NCBI GenBank assembly: GCA_903892415.1
Contig: CAITIQ010000455.1
Coordinates: forward strand, 1 to 61,472
Reading direction: 5' to 3'
DNA length: 61,472 nucleotides
From: an uncultured delta proteobacterium
GTDB taxonomy: Bacteria > Myxococcota_A > Polyangia > Polyangiales > Polyangiaceae
Both the position numbers and the translations under genes were made by a program. The stretch's first letter is position 1. Each line of letters opens with the position of its first letter. Positions 43,206 to 52,090 of the stretch are shown in pieces. The notes below the pieces were generated by a model. That model saw nothing but the letters and a program-made list of their open reading frames with translations, had not been told where the DNA came from and did no database searches.

Positions 43206-44045
43206 GTGGCAAACCGCTATTCGAATCGCTGGGAGATGCTGAAGATCGGTGTGGGGGGCGCACTCTCCGTCCTGCTTTCGGGGTGCTTCATGCCAACGAG
43301 GGTTGAAGAGCCGACGCCAGCCTCAGAGGACGATGCATCGAGTCGCCCCTTTCTCGCTCCGCTGTATCTGACCGAAGATCCCCTGCAGGACGCCATCGTG
43401 CGCGTGGTTGGGGCAGTGAGTTGCACCGGGACCCTGATCGCCGACGATCTCGTGCTAACGGCCCACCACTGCGTTGTGGAGCATGGTCCAGACGGGAAGG
43501 TCTTGCATCGAGATCTGGCGCCCGAGTCGATCCACGTCGAACTAGGAGGAGATGATTTGCCTTGGGGTGACGTGGCGGTTCGCGCGCTAGTGACTCCAGC
43601 CTGTGGGTACGAGCAGGGCGACGGGGATCTCGCGATTTTGGTCTTGAATCGCAAGCTCGTTGGGATGCCGACATTTGAGCCGCAAATTCAAGCGGCACCG
43701 CCCATGGGTGAGGAAGTTTCGCCTTGGGGCTTTGGTCGCTGCGCGCTGTCGTCTCGCGCGGTCCATCGGGAAAGCCGTCTGGGAGGCAAGATTGACACTC
43801 TTCGCGCGGGCGTTTTCAGCGCGGATGCGTCGATCTGCCCGGGTGATTCGGGTGGCCCCGTTCTCAACGCCAAGCGAGAGGTTTTGGGGGTAATTTCAGC
43901 GTCGGTGATGGACACCGACCCGCGCACGCGTGGTCGTTCGCACTTTGCTCGGCTCGACAAGTACCAGCAGCTTTTTTCAGCGGCTCAAGAGATCGCAGCC
44001 GGACGGTCGCCGTCAGAGCTTCCCCCGTTTCGTGCGTGCGAGTAG
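43206..44045 (+). CDS. Trypsin-like (S1) serine protease lipoprotein
   Basis: 279 residues from a GTG; an ATG at residue 11 (43236) gives an equally good lipoprotein signal ending LLSGC. The catalytic triad is present: His in LTAHHC, Asp in GDLAILVLN, and Ser in CPGDSGGP. The Asp at the substrate pocket and disulfide Cys are also visible (AHHC, PAC, GRC, SIC). An acidic, Ser-rich linker follows the lipid anchor. It should act outside the cytosol on the outer membrane or cell surface. There is no pro-region typical of zymogens beyond the linker. Confidence 0.85.
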   Translation: MANRYSNRWEMLKIGVGGALSVLLSGCFMPTRVEEPTPASEDDASSRPFLAPLYLTEDPLQDAIVRVVGAVSCTGTLIADDLVLTAHHCVVEHGPDGKVLHRDLAPESIHVELGGDDLPWGDVAVRALVTPACGYEQGDGDLAILVLNRKLVGMPTFEPQIQAAPPMGEEVSPWGFGRCALSSRAVHRESRLGGKIDTLRAGVFSADASICPGDSGGPVLNAKREVLGVISASVMDTDPRTRGRSHFARLDKYQQLFSAAQEIAAGRSPSELPPFRACE

Positions 44046-44102
44046 CAGCCAGACGTGCTCACTCTTTGAGCCTTCTCCGTCGATTCGGCATAGGATGGCG
44101 CG

Positions 44103-44738
44103 GTGCGAAAGCTCGTGAAGTTTCTCCTGTGGTCAGCAGGGATCATCGCCATCTTGCTGTTGATCGCGCGCTTGAGCGGGCTTCGTCTTTGGACGATTCC
44201 CAAAGACCCGTTTTTGGGCGCCTCCGTTGCACCGACGGTTTTTGCGGGTGACTTGGTCGTCGTGATGACCAGCGGGCAACGAGGAGCCAACGAACTCGTC
44301 CGTTGCGTAGATCCCGACGACTCCCAGCGATGGGTCATGGGCCGCATCTATGGACAGTCTGGCGACACCATGTCCGTGCTTGGCACCTCAGTGTCGGTCA
44401 ACGGTCGGCGCTACTCCACCACGGAGGCCTGTGTCGACGATGAGGTATTGGTGAATGACCCAGTAAGTGGCGCGCCCAAAAAGCTGCGTTGTGCAAGGGT
44501 CGAGTTTGCTGGCGGGTGGCACTTCATTGCATCCGGTGAGACGCGGGACACCTCACCGGCTGAACATAGAGTGGGTGCCGGCCGGGTCTACCTCGTGAGC
44601 GACAATCGGAGCTACCATGAGGATTCACGCGACTTTGGGGCACTCAACGCTGATACTTGCACTGATCGAGTGCTGTTCCGCCTTTGGGGAACAGAAGGTT
44701 TCACTAGCTCAAAACGCCGCTTCGAGTTTGTGCGATGA
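44103..44738 (+). CDS. Signal-peptidase-I-like protein lacking the catalytic lysine
   Basis: 211 residues from a GTG. An N-terminal membrane anchor (about 7-24) precedes an S26-like domain. The nucleophile box reads GASVAPTVFAGD, with Ser41 at the usual place. The box that normally gives KRxxGxPGD reads WVMGRIYGQSGD, so the general-base Lys is Gly80. The C-terminal SDNRSYHEDSRDFG box is intact. An insertion with Cys residues (EACVDDE, LRCARVE) lies between. The missing Lys suggests an inactive or differently working peptidase. Family assignment is good; activity is doubtful. Confidence 0.75.
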   Translation: MRKLVKFLLWSAGIIAILLLIARLSGLRLWTIPKDPFLGASVAPTVFAGDLVVVMTSGQRGANELVRCVDPDDSQRWVMGRIYGQSGDTMSVLGTSVSVNGRRYSTTEACVDDEVLVNDPVSGAPKKLRCARVEFAGGWHFIASGETRDTSPAEHRVGAGRVYLVSDNRSYHEDSRDFGALNADTCTDRVLFRLWGTEGFTSSKRRFEFVR

Positions 44739-44805
44739 TCCAATCCCTTGACCCGTTTCGTAGATAGCGCGACCATGTTGGACTTCAACGCTCTAAGGTA
44801 GAAGC

Positions 44806-46050
44806 TTGGGCCCGGAACGTACGGAAATAGGCCTCGTTTGCGGGCAGTGCGATGCCTTCAACCCGATGGGCGTTCGAGCGTGTCTTTCATGTCAGGCTGA
44901 TTTGTCGTTGGTGCGCCAGCGGTCGCTCGTCCCGAAGGAGCGCCGTTCTTCACAAGGCTCGCAAGGCAGCGAGGCACTGGGCTCCAGCCCTGGGATCCAC
45001 TTGGATGGGACACCAGGGCATGTCGCGATAGAGGATCGACGTCGCTCGGTGAGTGGGGCGGAAGCCCCCCAACCACTTCGGCGACCGTCCGCGTTGGCCA
45101 TGATGGCGATGCGCCCGGTCAAAGCGCCGCAAGCGAAGCAAGAACCCACACCCAACCGGGCGACCGAGTCCGGTGACGAACGTGCGGCGCCCAAGGCCGC
45201 GATCCAGTCTGAATCGCGCGGCCAGGCTGCGCCGAGCGATTTCGCTACGCTGTCTCAGGAGGAGTTGATGGAACAGGCTCGTCACTACGTTTGCCGCTCT
45301 TGTTCGAGCGGCGTGCCCATGGGGCACAAGTTCTGCGGCCGTTGTGGGGAGGCTGTTCCGCCGGAAATATTGAGCGCTCAAACGCTCTTTTTCGGGGACA
45401 TGCAGAACCCCGCCAGGGCCAAGTTGATCCTGATTCGTGGAGAAGGCATGGACGGGCTTTCGTTCCATCTTCAGGCCGAGCAACACATCGTTGGCCGCGA
45501 CGGTCAGCTGCCCTTTCCCGATGACCCGTTCGTCTCGCCGCGCCATGCGAACTTCTTCTATCGAAATGGGAAGCTCGTGGTCCGTGATGAACGGTCGCTC
45601 AATGGCGTCTACATGCGCGTTCGCGGCACTGTCGAAGTGACGCCGGGAGACACCTTCCTCGCCGGCGAACAATTGTTCCGTTTGGATCTCAATCCGAAAC
45701 CGACCGACGGCGCTGGCCCCGACGGCACCTTCTTCTACTCGTCACCAAAGCACCCGAGTTCGTTCCGCTTGGTGCAGATCCTTCAGGGTGGCTCCGTCGG
45801 GATGACGGTCTGCGCTCGGGGCAACGCTTTGCAAATCGGTCGAGAAGGTGGTGACCTCAACTTCCCGGGTGACCTCTACATGTCCGGTGCGCACTGTCGA
45901 ATCGAAGAGAGCGACGGGCGGTTTTCGCTCACGGACAACTCGAGCCGCAACGGGACGTATCTTCGCTTGAAGAGCGAACGTGAGCTCGGACACGGTGACT
46001 ACGTATTCATCGGACGAAAGCTGCTTCGGGTCGAGCTGAACACCAATTGA
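44806..46050 (+). CDS. Zinc-ribbon protein with two FHA domains
   Basis: 414 residues from a TTG preceded by AAGG. It contains two zinc ribbons, CGQCDAFNPMGVRACLSC (about 12-29) and CRSCSSGVPMGHKFCGRCG (about 162-182), separated by a Ser/Pro/Ala-rich linker. Two FHA domains follow: about 205-300 (HIVGRDGQLPF, SPRHANFF, SLNGVYMR) and about 315-410 (LQIGREGGDLNF, SGAHCRIE, SSRNGTYLR). The second has the more canonical phosphothreonine pocket. The protein is cytosolic and probably binds phosphoproteins. Its stop overlaps the start of the next small gene (TTGA), so the two are coupled. Confidence 0.85.
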   Translation: MGPERTEIGLVCGQCDAFNPMGVRACLSCQADLSLVRQRSLVPKERRSSQGSQGSEALGSSPGIHLDGTPGHVAIEDRRRSVSGAEAPQPLRRPSALAMMAMRPVKAPQAKQEPTPNRATESGDERAAPKAAIQSESRGQAAPSDFATLSQEELMEQARHYVCRSCSSGVPMGHKFCGRCGEAVPPEILSAQTLFFGDMQNPARAKLILIRGEGMDGLSFHLQAEQHIVGRDGQLPFPDDPFVSPRHANFFYRNGKLVVRDERSLNGVYMRVRGTVEVTPGDTFLAGEQLFRLDLNPKPTDGAGPDGTFFYSSPKHPSSFRLVQILQGGSVGMTVCARGNALQIGREGGDLNFPGDLYMSGAHCRIEESDGRFSLTDNSSRNGTYLRLKSERELGHGDYVFIGRKLLRVELNTN

Positions 46051-46424
46051 TCACCTTCTTGGATTTTCAGGGTGGCGGGCTCGCGATGCTGGCTTCTTCG
46101 ATAGCGTTATCGATGGGGCTCGAGACGCGGGCCCTCACGCAGGGTGCTGTCAGCGTAAACCACGCGCTGATTGCCGAAGTGCTCGGGGAGGTTGGTGTTT
46201 CGGTGGGACCGGCTCCGGCGCAGTTCCTCAACGAAAAGCCAGCCGGGCGTCTGGTCTTGCTGGGGCCGGGGGAATCGACGCTGCAGCCTCAGGCGCGCCT
46301 CAACCTCAAACTCTACGACGGGCCAGCGGAGACGCCCTTTGGGGCGACGAGCCTTGAGGCACGCGCTCTGCTTCGAATCGCACGCGACACGATCGAGCGC
46401 TATCTCGAGCAGACCGCGACTTAG
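46047..46424 (+). CDS. Small unknown protein, possibly a degenerate phosphatase-fold
   Basis: 125 residues from a TTG that overlaps the previous stop. The pattern (a beta strand ITFLDFQ, a Gly-rich turn, an Ala/Leu helix, a strand ETRALT, helix with VNHALIAEVLGEVGV, then RLVLLG) resembles the low-molecular-weight tyrosine phosphatase/ArsC fold, but the Cys-x5-Arg nucleophile loop is absent (FQGGGLAMLASS instead). If the fold is right, it cannot be a phosphatase. Coupling to the FHA protein suggests it acts with it. The fold assignment is tentative. Confidence 0.55.
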   Translation: MITFLDFQGGGLAMLASSIALSMGLETRALTQGAVSVNHALIAEVLGEVGVSVGPAPAQFLNEKPAGRLVLLGPGESTLQPQARLNLKLYDGPAETPFGATSLEARALLRIARDTIERYLEQTAT

Positions 46425-46488
46425 GTTGCTACGCGCTCTGTGATGCGTTTTCGAACGCCAGTGCGAGCAAGCGTGAGACATTCGGACG

Positions 46489-49400
46489 ATGCGCGCAAAG
46501 CGGGCCCGGCGAATGTATTTCCTTGCTTTAGCGGTGGTTGGTGCGGGTAGCTGCACCAAGCCAGCCGACCCAGCCCCCGACCTGCCTGTGCGCCTGACGC
46601 AGACCGACTTGGCAAGAGTTGCACCACAACTTGGTGACCAACTCAGCCGGGCGGCACAGGCCGACGTGTGGAGACCAACAGTCTCGGGATTCGTGGGGCG
46701 CGAGTCGACCTTTTCGGGCGCCTTTCGCCCACTTGCGCCGCCCCTAAAAGTGGCGTTACCGCTCTATGCGGACGAGCCAATCCGAATCGAGATCGCCAGC
46801 GAGCAGGTGGTGGCCAGGCGCCTTGATTCAACGCACGTGCTTGGAGCGTTGAAAGACGGCGTCCTCAGCTACGAACCGAGCGAAAGTGTGAGTAGCTTCG
46901 TTTTTCAGAACGGAACGGTGCTGGAGGAGCTGTTTTACGTACCCAACTCGAACGTGCGAGCTGGTTACTCCTTCGAGCTACCTGACCGCTGGTCCTTGGT
47001 GGCCGAAGGAGACACGACCGTCACCGTGCGAGATCAGCTTCGGGTACGTCGGCTTTCGATTCAGGCGCCAAAAGCCTGGGAGCTCGATGGGGACCCGGTT
47101 TCCGTAAGGCTCGTGACGTCTGGCCGTGAGCTTCTCGTGGAAGTCGTCAGCAGCGAGGTCGAGTACCCGGTGGTGATTGACCCAACGTGGTCGGTTGCGG
47201 CGGTGCCGATCAAGCTGCGTCAGGACCACACAGCCACCTTGTTGAGCGATGGGACGGTGCTGCTCGCTGGTGGCTCGACGAGCGGTGGCGCCGATGGATC
47301 CACCGAACTTTACGATCCTCGGACCGGAAGAGCCGAGCTTGGACCCGATCTCTCCTCGGGCCGAGCCCGACACACGGCAACGGCGCTACTTGACGGCCGA
47401 GTCCTTCTTCTCGGTGGAGTCGATGGTTCTTCCCCGATTGCGACAGCCGAACTTTATGATCCGACGACTGGCCTGGTCAGCGCGACAAGCTCGATGAATG
47501 TTGAGCGAGCTGGCCACACCGCCACCCTCCTATCCGATGGTCGGGTGCTCGTGGTTGGGAACGGCTCGGCCGAGCTTTTCGATCCAGTGAGCGAGAGCTT
47601 CTCTCAACTTGGGGTGAGCCCGTTTGTGAATCAGGCGGCAGTTTTGACACCGGACGGCAGAGTGCTGCTGGTCGGTGCCAACAGTGCGGATGAAGCGGTC
47701 GCCCGAGTCTTTGACCCAAGCAGTGAAACGTTCACAGCGACAGGGGCTCCAACGACCTTCATCCCAGGCTCACACTCGTTGACACTTCTGCGGAACGGTC
47801 GGGTGCTCGTCTACGGTGGCTGCCCTTGCTTTAGCGTTGGTGGGCCAATCTTCAGCTCCAATTTTGCAGAGGTTTGGGATGCCACGTTGGCGGGGGGCAC
47901 GGGCGCGTTCCAAGCAACCGGGAACGGGACGCTTGGGCGCTTGGGGCACACCGCGACACTGCTCCCGGATGGCAACGTGCTCATTTTGGGTGCGTTCGAC
48001 GCGACCGGTGCAAGTTCGGCCGAGCTCTACAATCCGTCCACCGGCACCTTTAGCGCGGTCACGGAGTCGCTGACCGCTGCACGAAGCGGTCATACCGCCA
48101 CGCTGCTTCCGAACGGCAATGTTCTAATCATTGGCGGTGAACAGGCGTCGGCCGAACTCTATCTCGCTGGGTCGTCTGCACAGCGCACAACCTTCGAGAA
48201 TGGGCCGACCATGACGACGGGCCGTACTCAACACACCGAGACGACGCTCAACGATGGCCGAGTGCTCTTCACGGGAGGCGAACTATTCTCCTTGGGGGTC
48301 ACGCACTCAGCCGAGATCTTCGATGAATCGACGCAGAGTTTTGCCGATGCGGGCGCGATGCAGGCGGTGCGGCGCAGACACACAGCCACGTTGCTGCAGG
48401 ATGGACGGGTCTTGCTCACGGGTGGTTCGGACGGCACGACACCGCTAACGAGCGCGGAGCTTTGGAGTGCAACTGGTTCAACTGGCGCCTTCACGCTGAC
48501 GGCTGCGCTTTCCGCTGCGCGTGAGCATCATACGGCCACCGTAATGGCTGATGGCAGAGTGCTGATCGCCGGCGGAGCAAACGCGAGCGGAGCGCTCGCA
48601 AGTGCAGAGATCTTCGATCCCTCGAGCGATGCCTTCAGCCAACCGATTCCAATGCTCGCACCGATGAGCGGACACGCTGCGACCTTGCTGCGGAGTGGCA
48701 AGGTGCTGGTGCTCGGCGGGAGCCACGCAGAACTCTTTGACCCCAGCACCGAGACCTTCGCTGCTGCGGCCTCACCAGGCACCACGCACGCCGACGTGCA
48801 ACTGCAAACGCTGAGCGATGGACGGGTTCTAGCCATCGGCGGGGACACTCTCGCGGGGGAGCTCTTCGACCCGAAGTTGGAGACCTTCGTCTTTACGCAG
48901 GACGCAGCCGTCAACCGAGTGCGCGCTGCGAGCGCCCTGTTGCCCACCGGCCAGGCGCTGATTCTGGGGGGCCAAATTGAGGCTACCGAACCTCCCACCC
49001 TTCAGTCCGCGGAGACCTTCGACGCGGGGGCAGGATCATCGGGAGGGTTCGCTCTCACGCAAGACTTGGTCGCGTCACTCACAGGTCATCGAGCCACAGT
49101 GTTGGGGAGTGGTGCCGTATTGGTCACCGGCGGTGTGAGCTGCACCACCATCTGCGTCGACTTTCCTCACGCTGCGACTCAGCTCTTCGAGTTCGGCAAC
49201 GACCCGTTCCGCCCAACGTTGAGCAACGTTCCCGCGACCGTCGAGGCGGGAACCAGCGCGACGATCACCGGCACGCGGTTCCGCGGTCCTGACGCTTCGG
49301 GCGGGCAAACCAAGGCCTCGACCAGCAACCAGCCCATCGTCTTTTGGCAACCGATCAACGGACCTGGGGTCGTCATCGGGCGAACCACCGCGTGGAGCGA

Positions 49401-52077
49401 CACGAGCCTCAACTGGGTCCCACCAGCTACGACGTTCAACGGACTTGGTTGGCTACGAGTCGCCGTCAACGGCATGGTGAGCACCGGTAGGCTGGTTGAG
49501 ATCCGTCCAGCTGGACTGGGCGTGCCCTGCGAATTCGATGCTGAATGTGGAAGTGGCTCCTGCGCCGATGGCGTCTGCTGCGATGCCGTGTGCGATGGCG
49601 CTTGCGAAGGATGCACAGCGGAACGCAAGGGGATGGGTGAGGACGGTCAGTGTGGGGAGATACCGCCAGCGCTCTCGCTCGAGGATGCCTGCGTTGTATC
49701 GAGCGGCGGCCCCTGCACGGAGGCAGCAGAATGTGAGAGCGGTTTCTGTGCCGATGGGCTTTGTTGTCAGTCGGCTTGCGAGCAGCAATGCGAGGCCTGT
49801 GATGTCGCCGGAAGCCTCGGCATTTGTGTGCCGGTCAATGGACTGCCGCACGGAGAGCGAGCAGCTTGCGACAACGCTGGTGCCGAGGACCCTTGCGACT
49901 TCGCCATCTGTGACGGACAGCAACGTGCAGAGTGCGCCGGGACGGTAGGGCCTTGCGGCGAGTTCGCCTGCGGGGCCGAGGCGTGTCTCGAGAGTTGCAC
50001 CGGCAACGACGAGTGCGCCACCGGCTATCACTGCGACGACGGCACCTGTGTGGCCGGCCAGTGCGACGGCGCTACCGCGACGACAGCCGATGGCGAGATC
50101 GTCGATTGCAGTCCGTACACCTGCCGACCGGATGGGACCTGCAGGACTTCATGCAGCGACGTATCGGATTGTCAGTCGCCCTCCGCCTGTGATTTTGACG
50201 GTCGTTGCGTGCCGCGGCCACCTACCGACGCGGCGTCGAGCTGCGACTGTTCGACAAGTGGGGGCAGCGCGCCTTCGCAAGCAGCTTGGTTACTCGGAGT
50301 TCTTGCGATCGCGACGTTGCGACGCAGACGTAGAGTCCTCGCCGCTGTAGCAATTGCCGCGTTCGGTCGTCCGATGGACGCGCTCAGTCAACCCGCCGAG
50401 CCGAGCCAAGCTCAGCCGGGTGGGCCCAACGCGCCAGCCGAAACCGAGCCCAAAGAGCTGGCGAAGGAGGAGGCGAAGAAGCGCTTTGAGCGCGGGCTTA
50501 CTCTCGTAAGCGAACGAGCCTGGGACGCCGCCCTCGCCGAATTCAGCGAGTCGGTGCGCCTGTTCCCGACCCGTGGAGCCAGACAAAATGGAGCCTTCTG
50601 CCTGCGCGAGCTCGGCCGACAAGACGAAGCTCTGACCGAGTACGAAGCCTTGCTCCGCGACTATCCGGAGATGGATCAGAAGAAGAAGCTCGAGGCGCAA
50701 GAGGCGATCTCAGCGCTGCGGGCGCTGGTCGGCAGCATCGAGATCGACGCGGCTGAGCCCGGTGCAATGATCGTGATCGATGGTCGCCAGCGTGGGACCT
50801 ACCCAACGCCTGCACCGTTGCGCGTACCCTCCGGTAGCCACGTCGTCCGCGTGTTCAAGCAGGGCTTCGTTCCGTTCGAAACGCGGGTTGAGGTGGCCAG
50901 CCGACAAGTGCAGCGGGTGGAGACAAAACTGCTCGCGCTCACGGAGTCGGGCACGCTCAAGATCGTTGAGAAGGCCGGCAAAGTACAGCGCGTGATCGTC
51001 GACCAGATCGAGGTCGGAGTGACCCCGTTCGAGGGGACGTTAGCGGTGGGCGCACACGTGGTCGTGCTTCAGAGCGACGACGGCAGCGGCGTTGCTCCCA
51101 CCGCTGCGCCGATCGAGAAGGACCGCATCACCACGCTCGAGCTGACCGCCGTCCCCCTCGACGCTGCGCTGCGAGTCGAGCCAACGCCTGCCGCCTCGCT
51201 GGTCGAAATCGATGGCGTCCCGCTCGGTCGTGGAACGTGGGCCGGCGCGCTGCCGAGTGGCGCGCATATCGTCACGATCTCTGCCGACGGCTTCATCGGG
51301 CAGCGTCGGGAGCTCACGCTCGGCAAGGATGAACCAACCACGCTGCGCATCGCGCTGGAGCAGAACCCGGATGACGCACGCTGGTCGATCCCTGGTAAAT
51401 TCGTCGTCGAGGCGACGGGGGCACTCAACCTTTTCCCGAGCTACTTCGGCCAGCCGAACAAGGACTGTGGCGAAGGTTGTAGCGCTGGTGTTGGGCTCGG
51501 CGGTACAGCGCTGCTCCACTTGGCCTACGAGTTCGGCATCGGGCTTGGAGTCGGGGTTTCGGGCGGCTGGTTTGCGTCAGCTCAGACGGTGGAGGGGCGA
51601 GCGGCCTCGGTGCAACCCGTTGGGCTCCCGGTGCGAGCTGGCTTGGTCGATGACGAGCTTTCTCTTTCGGGAGCCTTCGTCGGAGCACACGTTTCCTACC
51701 GCTTTGGTGAGGTGGTACCGGTCTCCCTGCGCCTTACGGCAGGCGCTCTTCTCACTCGCAGCCGCGATGTGCGCAGCGGTCGCTTCGACCTCGAGGACGG
51801 CTTCACCTACCAAGCTGGCCCCATCATTGAGAGCGCGTTTGCTCCGGCGATCGGCGTGTTGCCGGAGGTTCGCGTCGCCTACAAATTGAGCGACGCTTTC
51901 GAGGCATCGCTGGGGCTCGCAGTAACCACCGTCATTCCACTGGGCGTTCCCCGCTGGGAGGCCGAGCGTGAAGTGGACGCGGCGGTGGATGGCATTGGAG
52001 CCTTTGGCGGGGAGGATCTCACCGGTCCTGCGTGGTTTACGGCTTCGCCAAGCGTTGGTGCCCGCTACGCCTTTTGA
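46489..52077 (+). CDS. 1862-residue Kelch lipoprotein fused in frame to a TPR-PEGA-beta-barrel protein
   Basis: A lipoprotein signal ends VGAGSC (Cys22). Fourteen Kelch-like units of the form HTATLLxDGRVLxxGG span about 245-890, followed by an IPT/TIG-like domain (about 905-1000) and a Cys-rich region (about 1005-1250). Residues 1252-1282 look like a MYXO-CTERM-type sorting signal: CDC, a hydrophobic stretch WLLGVLAIATL and RRRRR. Without a stop, a new signal-like sequence VLAAVAIAAFG follows, then a TPR-like region, PEGA domains and a barrel ending in Phe (ARYAF). It may be two fused genes or a polyprotein. The C-terminal half could also start at the TTG at 50317 or ATG at 50374. Confidence 0.8.
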   Translation: MRAKRARRMYFLALAVVGAGSCTKPADPAPDLPVRLTQTDLARVAPQLGDQLSRAAQADVWRPTVSGFVGRESTFSGAFRPLAPPLKVALPLYADEPIRIEIASEQVVARRLDSTHVLGALKDGVLSYEPSESVSSFVFQNGTVLEELFYVPNSNVRAGYSFELPDRWSLVAEGDTTVTVRDQLRVRRLSIQAPKAWELDGDPVSVRLVTSGRELLVEVVSSEVEYPVVIDPTWSVAAVPIKLRQDHTATLLSDGTVLLAGGSTSGGADGSTELYDPRTGRAELGPDLSSGRARHTATALLDGRVLLLGGVDGSSPIATAELYDPTTGLVSATSSMNVERAGHTATLLSDGRVLVVGNGSAELFDPVSESFSQLGVSPFVNQAAVLTPDGRVLLVGANSADEAVARVFDPSSETFTATGAPTTFIPGSHSLTLLRNGRVLVYGGCPCFSVGGPIFSSNFAEVWDATLAGGTGAFQATGNGTLGRLGHTATLLPDGNVLILGAFDATGASSAELYNPSTGTFSAVTESLTAARSGHTATLLPNGNVLIIGGEQASAELYLAGSSAQRTTFENGPTMTTGRTQHTETTLNDGRVLFTGGELFSLGVTHSAEIFDESTQSFADAGAMQAVRRRHTATLLQDGRVLLTGGSDGTTPLTSAELWSATGSTGAFTLTAALSAAREHHTATVMADGRVLIAGGANASGALASAEIFDPSSDAFSQPIPMLAPMSGHAATLLRSGKVLVLGGSHAELFDPSTETFAAAASPGTTHADVQLQTLSDGRVLAIGGDTLAGELFDPKLETFVFTQDAAVNRVRAASALLPTGQALILGGQIEATEPPTLQSAETFDAGAGSSGGFALTQDLVASLTGHRATVLGSGAVLVTGGVSCTTICVDFPHAATQLFEFGNDPFRPTLSNVPATVEAGTSATITGTRFRGPDASGGQTKASTSNQPIVFWQPINGPGVVIGRTTAWSDTSLNWVPPATTFNGLGWLRVAVNGMVSTGRLVEIRPAGLGVPCEFDAECGSGSCADGVCCDAVCDGACEGCTAERKGMGEDGQCGEIPPALSLEDACVVSSGGPCTEAAECESGFCADGLCCQSACEQQCEACDVAGSLGICVPVNGLPHGERAACDNAGAEDPCDFAICDGQQRAECAGTVGPCGEFACGAEACLESCTGNDECATGYHCDDGTCVAGQCDGATATTADGEIVDCSPYTCRPDGTCRTSCSDVSDCQSPSACDFDGRCVPRPPTDAASSCDCSTSGGSAPSQAAWLLGVLAIATLRRRRRVLAAVAIAAFGRPMDALSQPAEPSQAQPGGPNAPAETEPKELAKEEAKKRFERGLTLVSERAWDAALAEFSESVRLFPTRGARQNGAFCLRELGRQDEALTEYEALLRDYPEMDQKKKLEAQEAISALRALVGSIEIDAAEPGAMIVIDGRQRGTYPTPAPLRVPSGSHVVRVFKQGFVPFETRVEVASRQVQRVETKLLALTESGTLKIVEKAGKVQRVIVDQIEVGVTPFEGTLAVGAHVVVLQSDDGSGVAPTAAPIEKDRITTLELTAVPLDAALRVEPTPAASLVEIDGVPLGRGTWAGALPSGAHIVTISADGFIGQRRELTLGKDEPTTLRIALEQNPDDARWSIPGKFVVEATGALNLFPSYFGQPNKDCGEGCSAGVGLGGTALLHLAYEFGIGLGVGVSGGWFASAQTVEGRAASVQPVGLPVRAGLVDDELSLSGAFVGAHVSYRFGEVVPVSLRLTAGALLTRSRDVRSGRFDLEDGFTYQAGPIIESAFAPAIGVLPEVRVAYKLSDAFEASLGLAVTTVIPLGVPRWEAEREVDAAVDGIGAFGGEDLTGPAWFTASPSVGARYAF
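50242..50376 (+). other. Internal MYXO-CTERM-like sorting signal merging with a second signal peptide
   Basis: Within the long reading frame, a CDC-containing segment, a hydrophobic stretch and five Arg codons (50320-50334) match the layout of C-terminal sorting signals of myxobacterial surface proteins. The same Arg run is followed by VLAAVAIAAFG and MDALSQ, which reads as the n-, h- and c-region of a Sec signal peptide. TAG triplets occur here only in the other two frames. See the finding on this junction. Confidence 0.6.
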
Positions 52078-52090
52078 GCCGCGTTGGCGG

